Source: VAZQ01 sp963725065
Lineage (GTDB): Bacteria; Pseudomonadota; Alphaproteobacteria; Rhizobiales; Xanthobacteraceae
Assembly: GCA_963725065.1 (NCBI GenBank)
Contig: CAVRXD010000063.1
Coordinates: 124,001 to 188,000 of the forward strand
Reading direction: 5' to 3'
Length of the DNA stretch: 64,000 nucleotides
Shown here: piece by piece, positions 16,873 through 25,650 of the stretch
How positions within the stretch are numbered: position 1 is the first letter of the stretch
How the letters are laid out: each line of letters starts with the position of its first letter
The notes under the pieces: model-generated
The model's input: the letters and a program-made list of their open reading frames with translations, nothing else
Databases searched by the model: none
What the model was told of the DNA's origin: nothing
Position numbers and translations under genes: made by a program

Positions 16873-17844
16873 ATGGTCCTCGGTCGCGGCCTGGCGGCGG
16901 CTTGCCTGGCGGCTGTGCTGGCCGCAACCGTCGACGCGGCGTGCGCGCAGCCGGTCGTGTTTCGTCTCGGCTACGGTGGCGCCGCCGAGGAGCCGGTCTG
17001 GCTGCTCGTCGCCAAGCCCGATCTCGCCCGGAACTACGGCAAGGCCTACACCCTCGACGCGACCAAGTTCACCAGTTCGGACAAGCGTGCCCAGGCGTTC
17101 GAGGCCGGGGCCATCGATCTCTCCGCCGGCAGCGCCAACGGGGTCATTTTCGCCGCCGCCGAGGGCGTGAAGGCAACGTTCATCGCCTCGATTTCGCGCG
17201 AGAGCTCGCGTGGGTTCAGCACCGGCTACTACGTCAAGGAGAGTTCGCCGATCAGATCGGTGGCCGACCTCAAGGGCAGGATCGTCGGTATCAACGGCTT
17301 TTCCACGTCAGGCCATCTCTGGCTGAAGGCCGCGCTCGACAAGCATGGGCTGGCCGAGACCGATGTGAAGATCACGCCGGTGCCGTTTTCCGCGATGCAG
17401 GAATCGCTCGACGCCGGGAAGATCGACATCGGACAGTTTCCGCAGCCCTTCGCCGCCCTGGCGGAGAAGCAGATGAAGGTGCGCAAGATCTTCGACGCCA
17501 AATATGGGATACCGTTCGAGGAGGAGCTCACGGTTCTGGTCGGAAAGGAAGCCTTCCTCAAGAACAATGCGGCTGCCATCCGCGCGATGCTGCAGGACCT
17601 GACCGCGTCGATGCAGTTCTATCTCGAGCGCCCGCGCGAAGCCCGGCAGCTTCTGATCGATGCCAGGATGGTTCGCGTGCTTCCCGACGTCTACATGAAC
17701 ATGCAGGACTACTATCGCGACCCCACTCTGCGGGTCGACGTCGAGGCGCTCGAGCGGATGCAGGCATTCCAGATCAAGGCCGGATTCCAGCGCAAGAATG
17801 CCGACGTCAGATCGCTGGTCGATCTCAGCTATTTGCCGCAATGA
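16873..17844 (+). CDS. ABC substrate-binding protein, NMT1-like (tandem paralog 1)
   Basis: A 323-residue exported receptor. Signal peptide MVLGRGLAAACLAAVLAATVDAACA, then FRLGYGGAAEEPVWLLVAKPDL, a hinge at VGINGFSTSGHLW and a conserved C-terminus RSLVDLSYLPQ. It is highly similar along its whole length to the next gene, so the two arose by tandem duplication. Start 16873 is taken because the signal peptide begins there; longer in-frame starts add a sequence that is not signal-like. It heads the operon with an ATPase and two permeases. Confidence 0.86.
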   Translation: MVLGRGLAAACLAAVLAATVDAACAQPVVFRLGYGGAAEEPVWLLVAKPDLARNYGKAYTLDATKFTSSDKRAQAFEAGAIDLSAGSANGVIFAAAEGVKATFIASISRESSRGFSTGYYVKESSPIRSVADLKGRIVGINGFSTSGHLWLKAALDKHGLAETDVKITPVPFSAMQESLDAGKIDIGQFPQPFAALAEKQMKVRKIFDAKYGIPFEEELTVLVGKEAFLKNNAAAIRAMLQDLTASMQFYLERPREARQLLIDARMVRVLPDVYMNMQDYYRDPTLRVDVEALERMQAFQIKAGFQRKNADVRSLVDLSYLPQ

Positions 17845-17986
17845 GCGGGCGGAACGCACGCGGCGATAGCGCCGGCCCCGAACGACGCATGAGGCGACGC
17901 ATGAGGTCATGCGCGAGGTCATCGGTCTCATCGTCATCGCGATGAGATGTCTCCATTGGCAATTGCCCATCAGACGGGAGTTCGAC

Positions 17987-18970
17987 ATGCGCGGATACGA
18001 CGGCAAGGCCACTCTGCGCCGAATGGCTTGCGTCTTGGCGCTGCTCGCCGGAAGCGTGGGCACCGCGCTCGCACAGCCGGCCACCTTGCGGCTCGGCTAC
18101 GGCACGGCCGCGGAAGAGCCGCTGTGGCTGGTCGTCGCCAAGCCTGAGCTGGCCAAGAACCAGGGCAAGGCCTACACCCTCGACGCGACCCGCTTCACCG
18201 GCTCGGACAAGCGCGGACAGGCGTTCGAAGCCGGCGCCATCGACCTCGCCTCCAGCAGCGCCAACGGCGTGATCTTCGCCGCGGCGGAAGGCGTGTCCGC
18301 GAAAATCGTCGCGTCGATTTCGCGCGAAAGCCCGCGCGGCTTCAGCACCGGCTTCTACGTCAAGGACAGCTCGCCGATCAGGTCGATCGCCGATCTCAAG
18401 GGCAAGATCGTCGGCATCAACGGCTTCTACACGTCGGGCCACCTGTGGCTGAAGACCGCGTTGGAAAAGCACGGGCTGACGGAGACCGATGTCACCATCA
18501 CGCCGGTGCCTTTCCCGGCGATGCAGGAAGCGCTCGATGCCGGCAAGGTCGACCTCGGGCAATTCCCGCAGCCGTTCGCGGCGCTCGCGGAGAAGCAGAT
18601 GAAGGTCCGCAAGATCTTCGATGCGAAATACGGAATCCCGTTCGAGGAGGAGTTGATCGTCCTGATCGGCAAGGACGAGTTCCTCAAGAAGAACGCAAGT
18701 GCAGTTCGTGGCCTGCTCGAAGACCTGAAATCGGCGACCGCGTTCTACCTGGAAAGCCCGCGCGAAGCCCGCCAGCTCCTGATCGACCGCAAGATGGTGC
18801 GCGTGAATCCCGACGTCTACGTGGGCATGAACGATTACTACCGCGATCCCAGCTTGCAGGTCGACATCGATGCGCTCGAGAAGATGCAGGCGTTCCAGAT
18901 CAAGGCCGGCTTCCAGAAGAAGAACGCCGACGTACGGTCGCTCGTCGATCTCAGCTACCTGCCGAAGTGA
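17987..18970 (+). CDS. ABC substrate-binding protein, NMT1-like (tandem paralog 2)
   Basis: A 327-residue receptor with signal peptide MRGYDGKATLRRMACVLALLAGSVGTALA and mature sequence nearly parallel to the preceding gene (shared KAYTLDAT, GVIFAAAEGV, FPQPFAALAEKQMKVRKIF, RSLVDLSYLPK). Differences concentrate in the signal peptide and in scattered loop positions. GGGAG at 17976-17980 supports this start. Two receptors with one transporter suggest a widened or differently tuned substrate range. The gap to paralog 1 is about 140 bp and contains a short repeated GAGGTCAT motif. Confidence 0.88.
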   Translation: MRGYDGKATLRRMACVLALLAGSVGTALAQPATLRLGYGTAAEEPLWLVVAKPELAKNQGKAYTLDATRFTGSDKRGQAFEAGAIDLASSSANGVIFAAAEGVSAKIVASISRESPRGFSTGFYVKDSSPIRSIADLKGKIVGINGFYTSGHLWLKTALEKHGLTETDVTITPVPFPAMQEALDAGKVDLGQFPQPFAALAEKQMKVRKIFDAKYGIPFEEELIVLIGKDEFLKKNASAVRGLLEDLKSATAFYLESPREARQLLIDRKMVRVNPDVYVGMNDYYRDPSLQVDIDALEKMQAFQIKAGFQKKNADVRSLVDLSYLPK

Positions 18971-19045
18971 CGATGATGCCCGCTCATAACCGGACCTGAG
19001 CAGCACCCGTGTTTGAGACGCAGGCGTGTCGACAAACTCGGTGGG

Positions 19046-19145
19046 CTCCCTCTCCCCGGAGGGGAGAGGGTCGGGGTGAGGGGGTTCGAAGCGATCGAGA
19101 GACAATAACCCCTCACCCCACCCCTCTCCCCATGGGAGAGGGAGC
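19046..19145. repeat. Intergenic inverted-repeat pair of the CCCTCTCCCC type
   Basis: A perfect 10-bp hairpin (CCCTCTCCCC at 19048-19057, GGGGAGAGGG at 19061-19070) is followed by GGGGTGAGGG and, 30 bases on, its complement CCCTCACCCC and another CCCTCTCCC/GGGAGAGGG hairpin. Such elements are widespread in Proteobacteria. Here it lies between the receptor and the ATPase gene and may trim or stabilise the receptor mRNA, giving more receptor than transporter. Confidence 0.8.
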
Positions 19146-19202
19146 ACACCGAAACCACGGCGCGATCAACTTCGCCCCTCCCGTATCGTAAGGCCCGTGA
19201 CG

Positions 19203-19985
19203 ATGCCGCTGCTGGAGGTGACCGATCTCGACAAGACGTTCACGGTCGACAATCGCAGCGTTACGGCGATCGACCGCCTGTCGCTCGCCATCGACGAGCA
19301 CGAGTTCGTCTCCATCGTAGGGCCTTCGGGATGCGGCAAGAGCACGTTCCTGCACATCCTTGGCGGCTTCGAGCCCGCGACCGCAGGCGACCTGCGGCTC
19401 AACGGCCGCCCGGTCGGTCCTCCGGGTCCCGATCGCGGCATGATGTTTCAGGAACTCTCGCTGTTTCCCTGGCTCACCGCCATCGAGAACGTCGCATGGC
19501 CGCTCGAGATGAAGGGACTGCCCAAGCGCGAGCGCCTTCCCAAGGCCGCGGAATATCTCGATCTCGTTCACCTCTCTCGCTTCGCCGACCTCTATCCGGG
19601 CCAGTTGAGCGGGGGAATGAAGCAACGGGTCGCGCTGGCGCGACTGTTCGCGCTCGATCCGGAAATCATGCTGATGGACGAGCCGTTCGGCGCGCTCGAC
19701 TCCCAGACCCGGGAACTGTTGCAGGAAGAGCTGCAGTCGATCTGGCGTCGCGCTCGCAAGACCGCGCTCTTCGTCACCCATGACATCGACGAGGCGATCT
19801 ACCTCGGGACGCGGGTGATCGTGTTCACCGCGCGCCCCGGCCGCATCAAGGCCGACATCCGAATTCCCGAGATCGATCGATCCGGCGACTTCCGCAAGTC
19901 GCGCGAGTACCTCGCCCTGCGCGTGCAGGTGTGGGACTTGCTGCGCGACGAGGTCCTCAAGGCGCGGGCGCTGGAGGAAGCGTGA
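19203..19985 (+). CDS. ABC transporter ATP-binding protein, SsuB/TauB family
   Basis: A 260-residue ATPase. Walker A GPSGCGKST (about residues 40-48), Q-loop MFQELSLFPWL, signature LSGGM, Walker B IMLMDEP and H-loop FVTHDIDEA are all intact. ATG 19203 is preferred over GTG 19197 because AAGG at 19190-19193 then has a usual nine-base spacing. Its stop overlaps the GTG start of the first permease. It energises the two permeases downstream. Confidence 0.93.
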   Translation: MPLLEVTDLDKTFTVDNRSVTAIDRLSLAIDEHEFVSIVGPSGCGKSTFLHILGGFEPATAGDLRLNGRPVGPPGPDRGMMFQELSLFPWLTAIENVAWPLEMKGLPKRERLPKAAEYLDLVHLSRFADLYPGQLSGGMKQRVALARLFALDPEIMLMDEPFGALDSQTRELLQEELQSIWRRARKTALFVTHDIDEAIYLGTRVIVFTARPGRIKADIRIPEIDRSGDFRKSREYLALRVQVWDLLRDEVLKARALEEA

Positions 19986-20758
19986 AGATCAACTCGGCTA
20001 CGATCCAGAACTGGATCCTGCCGGTCGCGGCGCTGGTGGCCTGGGAAATCTTCGGGCGGGCCGGGATGCTCCCGCGCTACCTGTCGTTCCCGAGCGCGAT
20101 CCTCGCGGCGCTGTGGGAGCTCGCCGTCAGCGGCGAGCTCTTCGTTGCGCTGGCGGCCAGCCTCTATCGGGTATCGACCGGATTCGTGCTCGGGACCGTG
20201 GCCGGCGTGATCGTGGGGCTCGGCGCCGGCATCGTCCCCGGCATCCGGCATTTCTTCGATCCCCTGGTGTCGTTTCTCTATTCGATTCCCAAGATCGCGT
20301 TTTTGCCGGTTTTCCTGCTGCTGTTTGGCCTCGGCCACGCGTCCAAGATCGCGATCATCGCATTTTCGGGCTTCTTTCCCGTGTTCATCGCGTCGCGCCA
20401 CGCCGTGCTCTCGGTCAACAAGCTGCTGGTCTGGACGGCGCAGAACATGGGAACGCCGCAGCGAAAGATCTTTTTCCGGGTGATCATTCCGGCGGCTGCG
20501 CCGCAGCTGTTCTCCGGCGTCCGCATCGGCCTCGCCCATGCGTTCGTGGTGCTGTTCGCGGCGGAGCTGATCGGATCCAAGGTCGGGCTCGGGACCATCA
20601 TCTCCTCCGGCGAGGAATGGGTGCGGTTCGACCTGATGTTCGCCGGCATCGTGTGCTTCGCCGTGCTCGGCTTCGTGAGCGACCGCATCCTGCTCGCGGT
20701 TCGCGCGCGCGTGCTCAAGGGCCAGATGATCGGCACCGAGGAGCAGGTGGTGCGATGA
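19982..20758 (+). CDS. ABC transporter permease, SsuC/TauC family (first of two)
   Basis: A 258-residue permease starting with GTG that overlaps the ATPase stop (GTGA). About six helices; the coupling loop NMGTPQRKIFFRVIIPAAAPQLFSGVRIG is the family hallmark. The next gene encodes a second, different permease overlapping by ATGA, so the channel is probably a heterodimer, less usual than the homodimer of typical SsuC systems. Confidence 0.92.
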   Translation: MKINSATIQNWILPVAALVAWEIFGRAGMLPRYLSFPSAILAALWELAVSGELFVALAASLYRVSTGFVLGTVAGVIVGLGAGIVPGIRHFFDPLVSFLYSIPKIAFLPVFLLLFGLGHASKIAIIAFSGFFPVFIASRHAVLSVNKLLVWTAQNMGTPQRKIFFRVIIPAAAPQLFSGVRIGLAHAFVVLFAAELIGSKVGLGTIISSGEEWVRFDLMFAGIVCFAVLGFVSDRILLAVRARVLKGQMIGTEEQVVR

Positions 20759-21531
20759 TGGCCCACACCTTTGCGCAAGCCTGGTCCCTGGTCGCGCGCT
20801 GGTACTCGATCCCGCTGCTGTTGCTGGTCTGGCAGGTGGCGGTGGCGAGCGGCTTCGTCGAATCCCGGCTGCTTCCGGGACCGGACAAGGTCTGGACCGC
20901 GCTGGTGACCGAAATCGGCAACGGCACGCTGGTCTACCACGCCGGCGTGACCATATCCCGGGCGCTCACCGGGTTCCTGCTCGCCGCGCTGGTCGGAATT
21001 CCGTTCGCGGCGGCGATGGCGCGGTCCGTGCTGGTGCGTAATCTGTTCGAGCCGATCTTCTTCATCGGCTACCCGATCCCCAAGATCGCGCTGTTCCCCG
21101 TCTTCACCTACATCTTCGGCATCGGCACCCCGTCGAAGATCGCGTTCACCTTCATCGAGTGTCTCTATCCGATCGTGGTTGCCTGCTATTTCGGCTTCCG
21201 CGCGGTGCAGACGCGGCTGGTCTGGACTGCGCAGAATTGCGGCGCCAGCCGCTCCGTCATCCTGTCGCGGGTGATACTTCCGGCGGCGCTGCCCAGCATT
21301 TTTTCCGGTCTGCGGGTCGCCCTGCCGGTGGCGATCATCGTCGTCGTCATCACCGAGATGATCGGCGACTCCATCGGGCTCGGATACTACATCACGATCT
21401 GGAGCACGCGCTTCACCTTCGCCAACGTCTACGCCGCGATCATCGTCATCGGCATCTGTGGCCTCGTGCTGGATCAGGCGCTGCTGCTGTTGCGCCGCCG
21501 CGCGGTCTATTGGCAGCGGGAGGGCGCGTGA
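20755..21531 (+). CDS. ABC transporter permease, SsuC/TauC family (second of two)
   Basis: A 258-residue permease with six helices and coupling loop NCGASRSVILSRVILPAALPSIFSGLRV. It overlaps the preceding permease by four bases (ATGA), implying translational coupling and heterodimer assembly. The class II aldolase gene follows 61 bp downstream, so the operon continues into catabolism. Confidence 0.92.
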   Translation: MMAHTFAQAWSLVARWYSIPLLLLVWQVAVASGFVESRLLPGPDKVWTALVTEIGNGTLVYHAGVTISRALTGFLLAALVGIPFAAAMARSVLVRNLFEPIFFIGYPIPKIALFPVFTYIFGIGTPSKIAFTFIECLYPIVVACYFGFRAVQTRLVWTAQNCGASRSVILSRVILPAALPSIFSGLRVALPVAIIVVVITEMIGDSIGLGYYITIWSTRFTFANVYAAIIVIGICGLVLDQALLLLRRRAVYWQREGA

Positions 21532-21592
21532 TGCCGGTGCGAAGTACATGTTCAGCTCGCCGCGCGTATGCCCCGTTCGATGGGGCCGACGC

Positions 21593-22333
21593 ATGAGCGA
21601 GCTTGCCGCCGAGTTGGGCCAATCCCTGGACGAGCTCGCGCGCGCCTGCCGTATTCTCGAGATGGAAGGCCACGGCGACATGACGCTGGGCCATGTTTCG
21701 TTGCGCGATCCCCACGGCCAGGGTTTCTGGCTCAAGCGCAACCGCATCGGGCTCGGCGAGGTCATGGGTGCCGGCGACTTCGTCCTGGTTGATTGGGACG
21801 GCAAGCAAATGGCCGGGTCCGGAGGCCGTCATTCGGAATGGCCGATCCACTCGGAAATCCTGCGGGTACGGCCGGACGTCCAGGTGGTCGCGCACACGCA
21901 CCCCTTTCATGCCTGCGTGTTCTCGGCGTCGCTCGACCCGCTCGAACCGTTCGGCCTCGACGCCGACTATTTCATCCACGTGCCGCGCCATGCCGACCAG
22001 GTGGCGCTGATCACCACGAAAGAGGAGGGCGTCGCACTCGCTCAATCGCTCGGCGGCGGATTTGCGGTGCTGCTGGCCAATCACGGCGTGACGTTCTGCG
22101 GCACGTCCATCCCGCACGCGATCTGCGTCGGAGTCTTTCTCGAAAAGGCGTGCAAGGCGCAACTGGCCGGGCAGGCTGCGGGCTTCCGTACCTCTATGCC
22201 GGACGAGGCCACGCGCGCCAGGCGCAGGAGCCAGATGATGACCCCGACGCATTGGGACCATTGCTGGCACTATTTCTGCCGTAAGCTCGCGGCGCGCGGC
22301 GGGGCGGGCGGTGATGCGCCCGTCTTCGGCTGA
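21593..22333 (+). CDS. Class II aldolase/adducin-family protein
   Basis: A 246-residue class II aldolase-fold protein. The zinc-binding His-x-His of the family appears in VVAHTHPFHACVF (about residues 98-110), and ANHGVTFCG matches the later conserved NHG stretch. Members cleave or decarboxylate phosphorylated or free hydroxy-acids. It sits between the transporter genes and the molybdenum hydroxylase, so it likely acts on the imported compound or its oxidised product. The proximal N-terminal EGHGDMTLGHVSLR block is typical. Confidence 0.87.
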   Translation: MSELAAELGQSLDELARACRILEMEGHGDMTLGHVSLRDPHGQGFWLKRNRIGLGEVMGAGDFVLVDWDGKQMAGSGGRHSEWPIHSEILRVRPDVQVVAHTHPFHACVFSASLDPLEPFGLDADYFIHVPRHADQVALITTKEEGVALAQSLGGGFAVLLANHGVTFCGTSIPHAICVGVFLEKACKAQLAGQAAGFRTSMPDEATRARRRSQMMTPTHWDHCWHYFCRKLAARGGAGGDAPVFG

Positions 22334-22340
22334 CGCACGG

Positions 22341-24791
22341 ATGGGCGGAATGGGGCTGGACGCAAAGCACACCGGCGACGGCTATATCGGCAAGCCGTTG
22401 CGGCGGCGCGAGGATGCCCGCTTCGTCCGCGGGCGGGGGCTTTACGTCGATGACGTCGTCCTGCCCGGACTCGCATGGTGCGCCTTTGTGCGCAGCCCGC
22501 ATGCCCATGCGCGGATCGTCTCGCTGTCGACGCGAGCCGCGGCCGCGCGGCCCGGTGTGCTGCTGACATTGACCGCCGAGGACTGGGACCGGGCCGGGCA
22601 TGGCGAGCTCACGGTCGTGCATCCGATGCCGTTCGGCGACGGCCGTCCCATGAACGCCGCGCCGCGCCCGGCCTTCGCGCGTGGCGAGGTCCACCATGTC
22701 GGCGATATCGTCGCCGCGGTCGTGGCCGACACCAGGTTCGCCGCCGAGGACGCGGCCGAGGCCGTGGAGGTCGCGTACGACCCGTTGCCCGCGGTCACCA
22801 CGCCGCGCGACGCGGTCGCACCGGGCGCGCCGTTGGTGCACGCACGGTTCGGCAGCAATCTGGTGTTCGAGATCGAGCGCGGGGACCGCCGCAAGACCGA
22901 GGCGGCGATGGCCGCGGCGGCGAAGGTCGTGGAGCTCAGCCTCAACAACAACCGCCTGTCGGCCAATCCGATCGAGCCGCGCTCCTATCTGTGCGACTAC
23001 GACGCCGCACGCGACCGCTACACGCTCCATGCGACCACGCAGCAACCGCACTACCTGCGGCGCTGGCTCTCGGTCTACACGCTGCATATCCCCGAGCATA
23101 AGATCCGCGTCATCTCGCCCGATGTCGGCGGCGCCTTCGGGGTCAAAGGGAATTTCGCCGTCGAGGTGTCGACCGTGGTCTGGGCCGCGCAACTGCTGCG
23201 CCGGCCGGTCAAGTGGACCGCGACCCGCACCGAGACATTTCTCTCCGACGCGCAAGCGCGCGATCACGACACCACCGCTCGCATGGGGTTCGATCGCGAC
23301 GGGCGCATCGTGGCGATGCAGGTCGATACGCTGGCGGCGCTCGGCGGCTATCTCAGCAACTTTGCGCCCAGCATTCCCGGCAATTCGTATCCGCAGACCG
23401 TCACCGGCCTCTACAAGACGCCCAATCTCCATCTGCGGGTGCGCGGCGTGTACACCAACACCGTGCCGGTCGACGCCTATCGCGGCTCGGGCCGGCCGGA
23501 GGCGACCTGGACCAACGAGCGCCTGATCGAGCGCGGCGCGCGCGAGCTCGGCATCGACGCCGTCGAGATCCGGCGGCGCAATCTCATCGCGCGTGCCGAT
23601 TTTCCGTATCCCGCGCCGGGCGGACGCGTATACGATTCCGGCGATCCGCCGGCACTGCTCGATCGGCTGCTGGCGGCGGCGGACTACGCCGCGCTGCGGC
23701 GCGAGCAGGGCCGTCTGCGGAGCAGGGGAGTGCTGATGGGCATTGGTCTCGCTGCCTTCATCGACAAGGCGGGCACCGGGCCGAGCGCCAATCTTGCCAA
23801 GCGCGGCGGCCTGCACGGCGGCTGGGAGAGCGCCATCGTGCGCGTGCACAGCGATGGCAAGGTGACGATATTCTCGGGCAGTCATTCGCACGGGCAGGGA
23901 CACGAGATCACGTTCTGCCAGATCGCCGCCGACCGCCTGGGGCTGCCGATCGAGGACCTGCGCCTGGTCGAGGGCGATACCGACCAGATCCCGTTCGGCA
24001 ACGGGACCTGGGGCGCGCGCTCGACTTCGGTTGCGGGGACGGCGGTCTACCGCGCCGCTGGCAAGGTCGTTGACAAGGCGCGGCGCTTCGCCGCGCAACT
24101 GCTCGAATGCGCGGAGGGCGACGTCGACTATGGCCGCGGCACTTTCACAGTGCGGGGCACCGACCGGGCGGTTGCATTCGCCGACGTGGCCGACGTCGCC
24201 TATCACGGCGCGGTGCTGCCGCCGGGCTGCTCGCCCGGCCTCGAAGTCACCGAGTTCTACGATCCGCCTGACACCAACGACCCGCAGGCCATCCACCTTG
24301 CCGTGGTGATCGTCGACGCCGATACCGGCGCCGTGCGACTGCGGGCCTTCTATGCCGCCGACGATTGCGGCGTGGTGATCAATCCGATGATCGTCGAGGG
24401 CCAGGTGCATGGCGGCCTGGCGCAGGGCGTCGGCCAGGCGTTGACCGAACGCATTGTCTACGACCGCTCGTCCGGACAGCTCCTGACCGCGAGCTTTCTC
24501 GACTACGGCATGCCGCGGGCATCGGATCTTCCCGCGTTCCGCACCACCTTCATCGCGACGCCGGCGCCGAGCAATCCGCTCGGCGTCAAGGGCGCAAGCG
24601 AGAGCGGCGCGATCGGCGCGCCGGCGGCGATCGGCAACGCGGTGATTGATGCCTTGTGGCATCTCGGCGTGCGCGACATCACCTTGCCGATCACGTCGGA
24701 AACCGTATGGCGCGCGCTGCGCGAGGCACAGCGGGGTGATACCGGGAAGCGCAATTCGCTGATACCGACGACTGACTGTACGGGTCTATGA
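22341..24791 (+). CDS. Molybdenum hydroxylase large subunit (xanthine dehydrogenase/CoxL family)
   Basis: About 816 residues. N-terminal GKPLRRREDARFVRGRGLYVDD is the a/b-hammerhead start of the CoxL/XdhB family; DVGGAFGVKG, DAYRGSGRPEATWTNERLI and SHSHGQGHEITFCQIAADRL are cofactor-binding blocks, and ASESGAIGAPAAIGNAV holds the catalytic Glu. CoxL's AYRCSFR loop is absent, so it is not a CO dehydrogenase. Such enzymes hydroxylate N-heterocycles, aldehydes or aromatic acids with water. The Fe-S (small) and FAD (medium) subunit genes normally adjacent are missing here. It is the last gene of the uptake operon. Confidence 0.87.
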   Translation: MGGMGLDAKHTGDGYIGKPLRRREDARFVRGRGLYVDDVVLPGLAWCAFVRSPHAHARIVSLSTRAAAARPGVLLTLTAEDWDRAGHGELTVVHPMPFGDGRPMNAAPRPAFARGEVHHVGDIVAAVVADTRFAAEDAAEAVEVAYDPLPAVTTPRDAVAPGAPLVHARFGSNLVFEIERGDRRKTEAAMAAAAKVVELSLNNNRLSANPIEPRSYLCDYDAARDRYTLHATTQQPHYLRRWLSVYTLHIPEHKIRVISPDVGGAFGVKGNFAVEVSTVVWAAQLLRRPVKWTATRTETFLSDAQARDHDTTARMGFDRDGRIVAMQVDTLAALGGYLSNFAPSIPGNSYPQTVTGLYKTPNLHLRVRGVYTNTVPVDAYRGSGRPEATWTNERLIERGARELGIDAVEIRRRNLIARADFPYPAPGGRVYDSGDPPALLDRLLAAADYAALRREQGRLRSRGVLMGIGLAAFIDKAGTGPSANLAKRGGLHGGWESAIVRVHSDGKVTIFSGSHSHGQGHEITFCQIAADRLGLPIEDLRLVEGDTDQIPFGNGTWGARSTSVAGTAVYRAAGKVVDKARRFAAQLLECAEGDVDYGRGTFTVRGTDRAVAFADVADVAYHGAVLPPGCSPGLEVTEFYDPPDTNDPQAIHLAVVIVDADTGAVRLRAFYAADDCGVVINPMIVEGQVHGGLAQGVGQALTERIVYDRSSGQLLTASFLDYGMPRASDLPAFRTTFIATPAPSNPLGVKGASESGAIGAPAAIGNAVIDALWHLGVRDITLPITSETVWRALREAQRGDTGKRNSLIPTTDCTGL

Positions 24792-25158
24792 CCGCGCCGC
24801 GATTTCGGTGTGCTCCCTGAGGCGCCGCTTATCCCGGCTTCGGCATGAAAATCACACCCAAGGGCCGCAGGGTTCTGTACCGCACCGAGGTGCTGGGTCG
24901 CGTCTGCGCAATGATGCCCTTGTTGTCACAGTGAGGCTGAAAGAGGATCTTATTTGTATTATGTCCTTCGCCTTATAAATTTTCCATGCATGGTCGCACT
25001 GCCGAGAAACTCAGTCCAATCCCGGATAATGAGTGAAAATTTGTTCAAAGCATGCGATTGCTTAGTTAAGACCTTTGTGAACTCGGTATAGCGCGCATCT
25101 TGGTGATCATGGCTAACCCCGCATATGCAAAATATATTTCTAAATCGGATATTAGTCC

Positions 25159-25172
25159 TTGACTTAAATCAA
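25159..25172. promoter_or_regulatory. FixK/FNR-type box, one mismatch
   Basis: TTGACTTAAATCAA matches the TTGAT-N4-ATCAA dyad with one mismatch in the left half. It lies 57 bp upstream of a second, perfect box and could be an additional site for the same regulator. Confidence 0.6.
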
Positions 25173-25229
25173 AGGCTGGGATGTGCGGGATTGCACTCCT
25201 AAAAAAATATTGTCGCAACTAGGCGGCTC

Positions 25230-25243
25230 TTGATCTTGATCAA
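25230..25243. promoter_or_regulatory. FixK/FNR-type box, perfect
   Basis: TTGATCTTGATCAA is a perfect TTGAT-N4-ATCAA dyad, the site for FNR/FixK/ANR regulators. It ends 60 bp before the ATG of the 92-aa gene, a suitable place for activation at about -40, so low-oxygen induction of that gene and the following hsp20 is likely. Confidence 0.75.
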
Positions 25244-25303
25244 AGCGGCACAAACAATTTCCAACGAGGGTAGCAAGATGCCAGAAAAAATAGAGATAAA
25301 CCA

Positions 25304-25582
25304 ATGATCTCTCTTGAGGATTGCATTGGAATGTGCGGTCTCGATGCAGATGAGGTGGCTGCAATCGGTGAACATGAGCATATTCCGGACATCGCTGCGG
25401 CCGCTCTTGCAGACTATCTGCTCAGACAACCAGATGGTCCGGAACGCATCCTGACTATGATCGTCGAGGATATTCACAAGGCACTGGATGCAGGACACAT
25501 TAGGCACGGCGCGCAGCTATTCATGGCGCTGCAACATTTTCTGGAACAGCATCCAGAGACGAATCCGGAACTAGCGCAGTAG
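25304..25582 (+). CDS. Conserved small hypothetical protein, stress-associated
   Basis: A 92-residue acidic, soluble protein (MISLEDCIGMCGLDADEVAAIGEHEHIPDIAAAALADYLL...) without signal peptide or membrane segment. I recall similar short proteins of unknown function in rhizobia, often next to hsp20. The start follows AGAGATAAACC with weak ribosome-site strength. A perfect FixK/FNR box sits 60 bp upstream and hsp20 follows 68 bp downstream, so it is probably the first gene of a low-oxygen stress transcript. Function unknown. Confidence 0.75.
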   Translation: MISLEDCIGMCGLDADEVAAIGEHEHIPDIAAAALADYLLRQPDGPERILTMIVEDIHKALDAGHIRHGAQLFMALQHFLEQHPETNPELAQ

Positions 25583-25650
25583 CTCCGATTGAGGCCTCCT
25601 TCGTCAGACCGGAGACCGCGGCAATTCCACAGGGCAAACAGGAGGTAACC

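Larger units (their letters stand above)
24792..25303. other. AT-rich intergenic boundary with FixK/FNR boxes
   Basis: Composition drops from very GC-rich to clearly AT-rich from about 24940 onwards (TTATTTGTATTATG, TATAAATTTTCCATGC, AAAATATATTTC). It contains two FNR-type boxes annotated separately. A tiny open frame (24845-24934, 29 codons, MKITPKGRRVLYRTEVLG...) is possible but unsupported. This marks the left edge of the stress-gene region. Confidence 0.6.

Noticed and set aside
22194..24662. An 822-codon minus-strand open frame opposite the molybdenum hydroxylase
   Set aside because: The plus strand has all the motifs of a known family; the minus frame is rich in Arg/Ala/Gly without any domain.
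22341..24791. Carbon monoxide dehydrogenase large subunit
   Set aside because: The AYRCSFR active-site loop is replaced by AYRGSGR and the partner subunits are absent.
24845..24934. A 29-codon open frame upstream of the stress island
   Set aside because: Too short, no ribosome site and no recognisable relatives; described only as part of the intergenic region.
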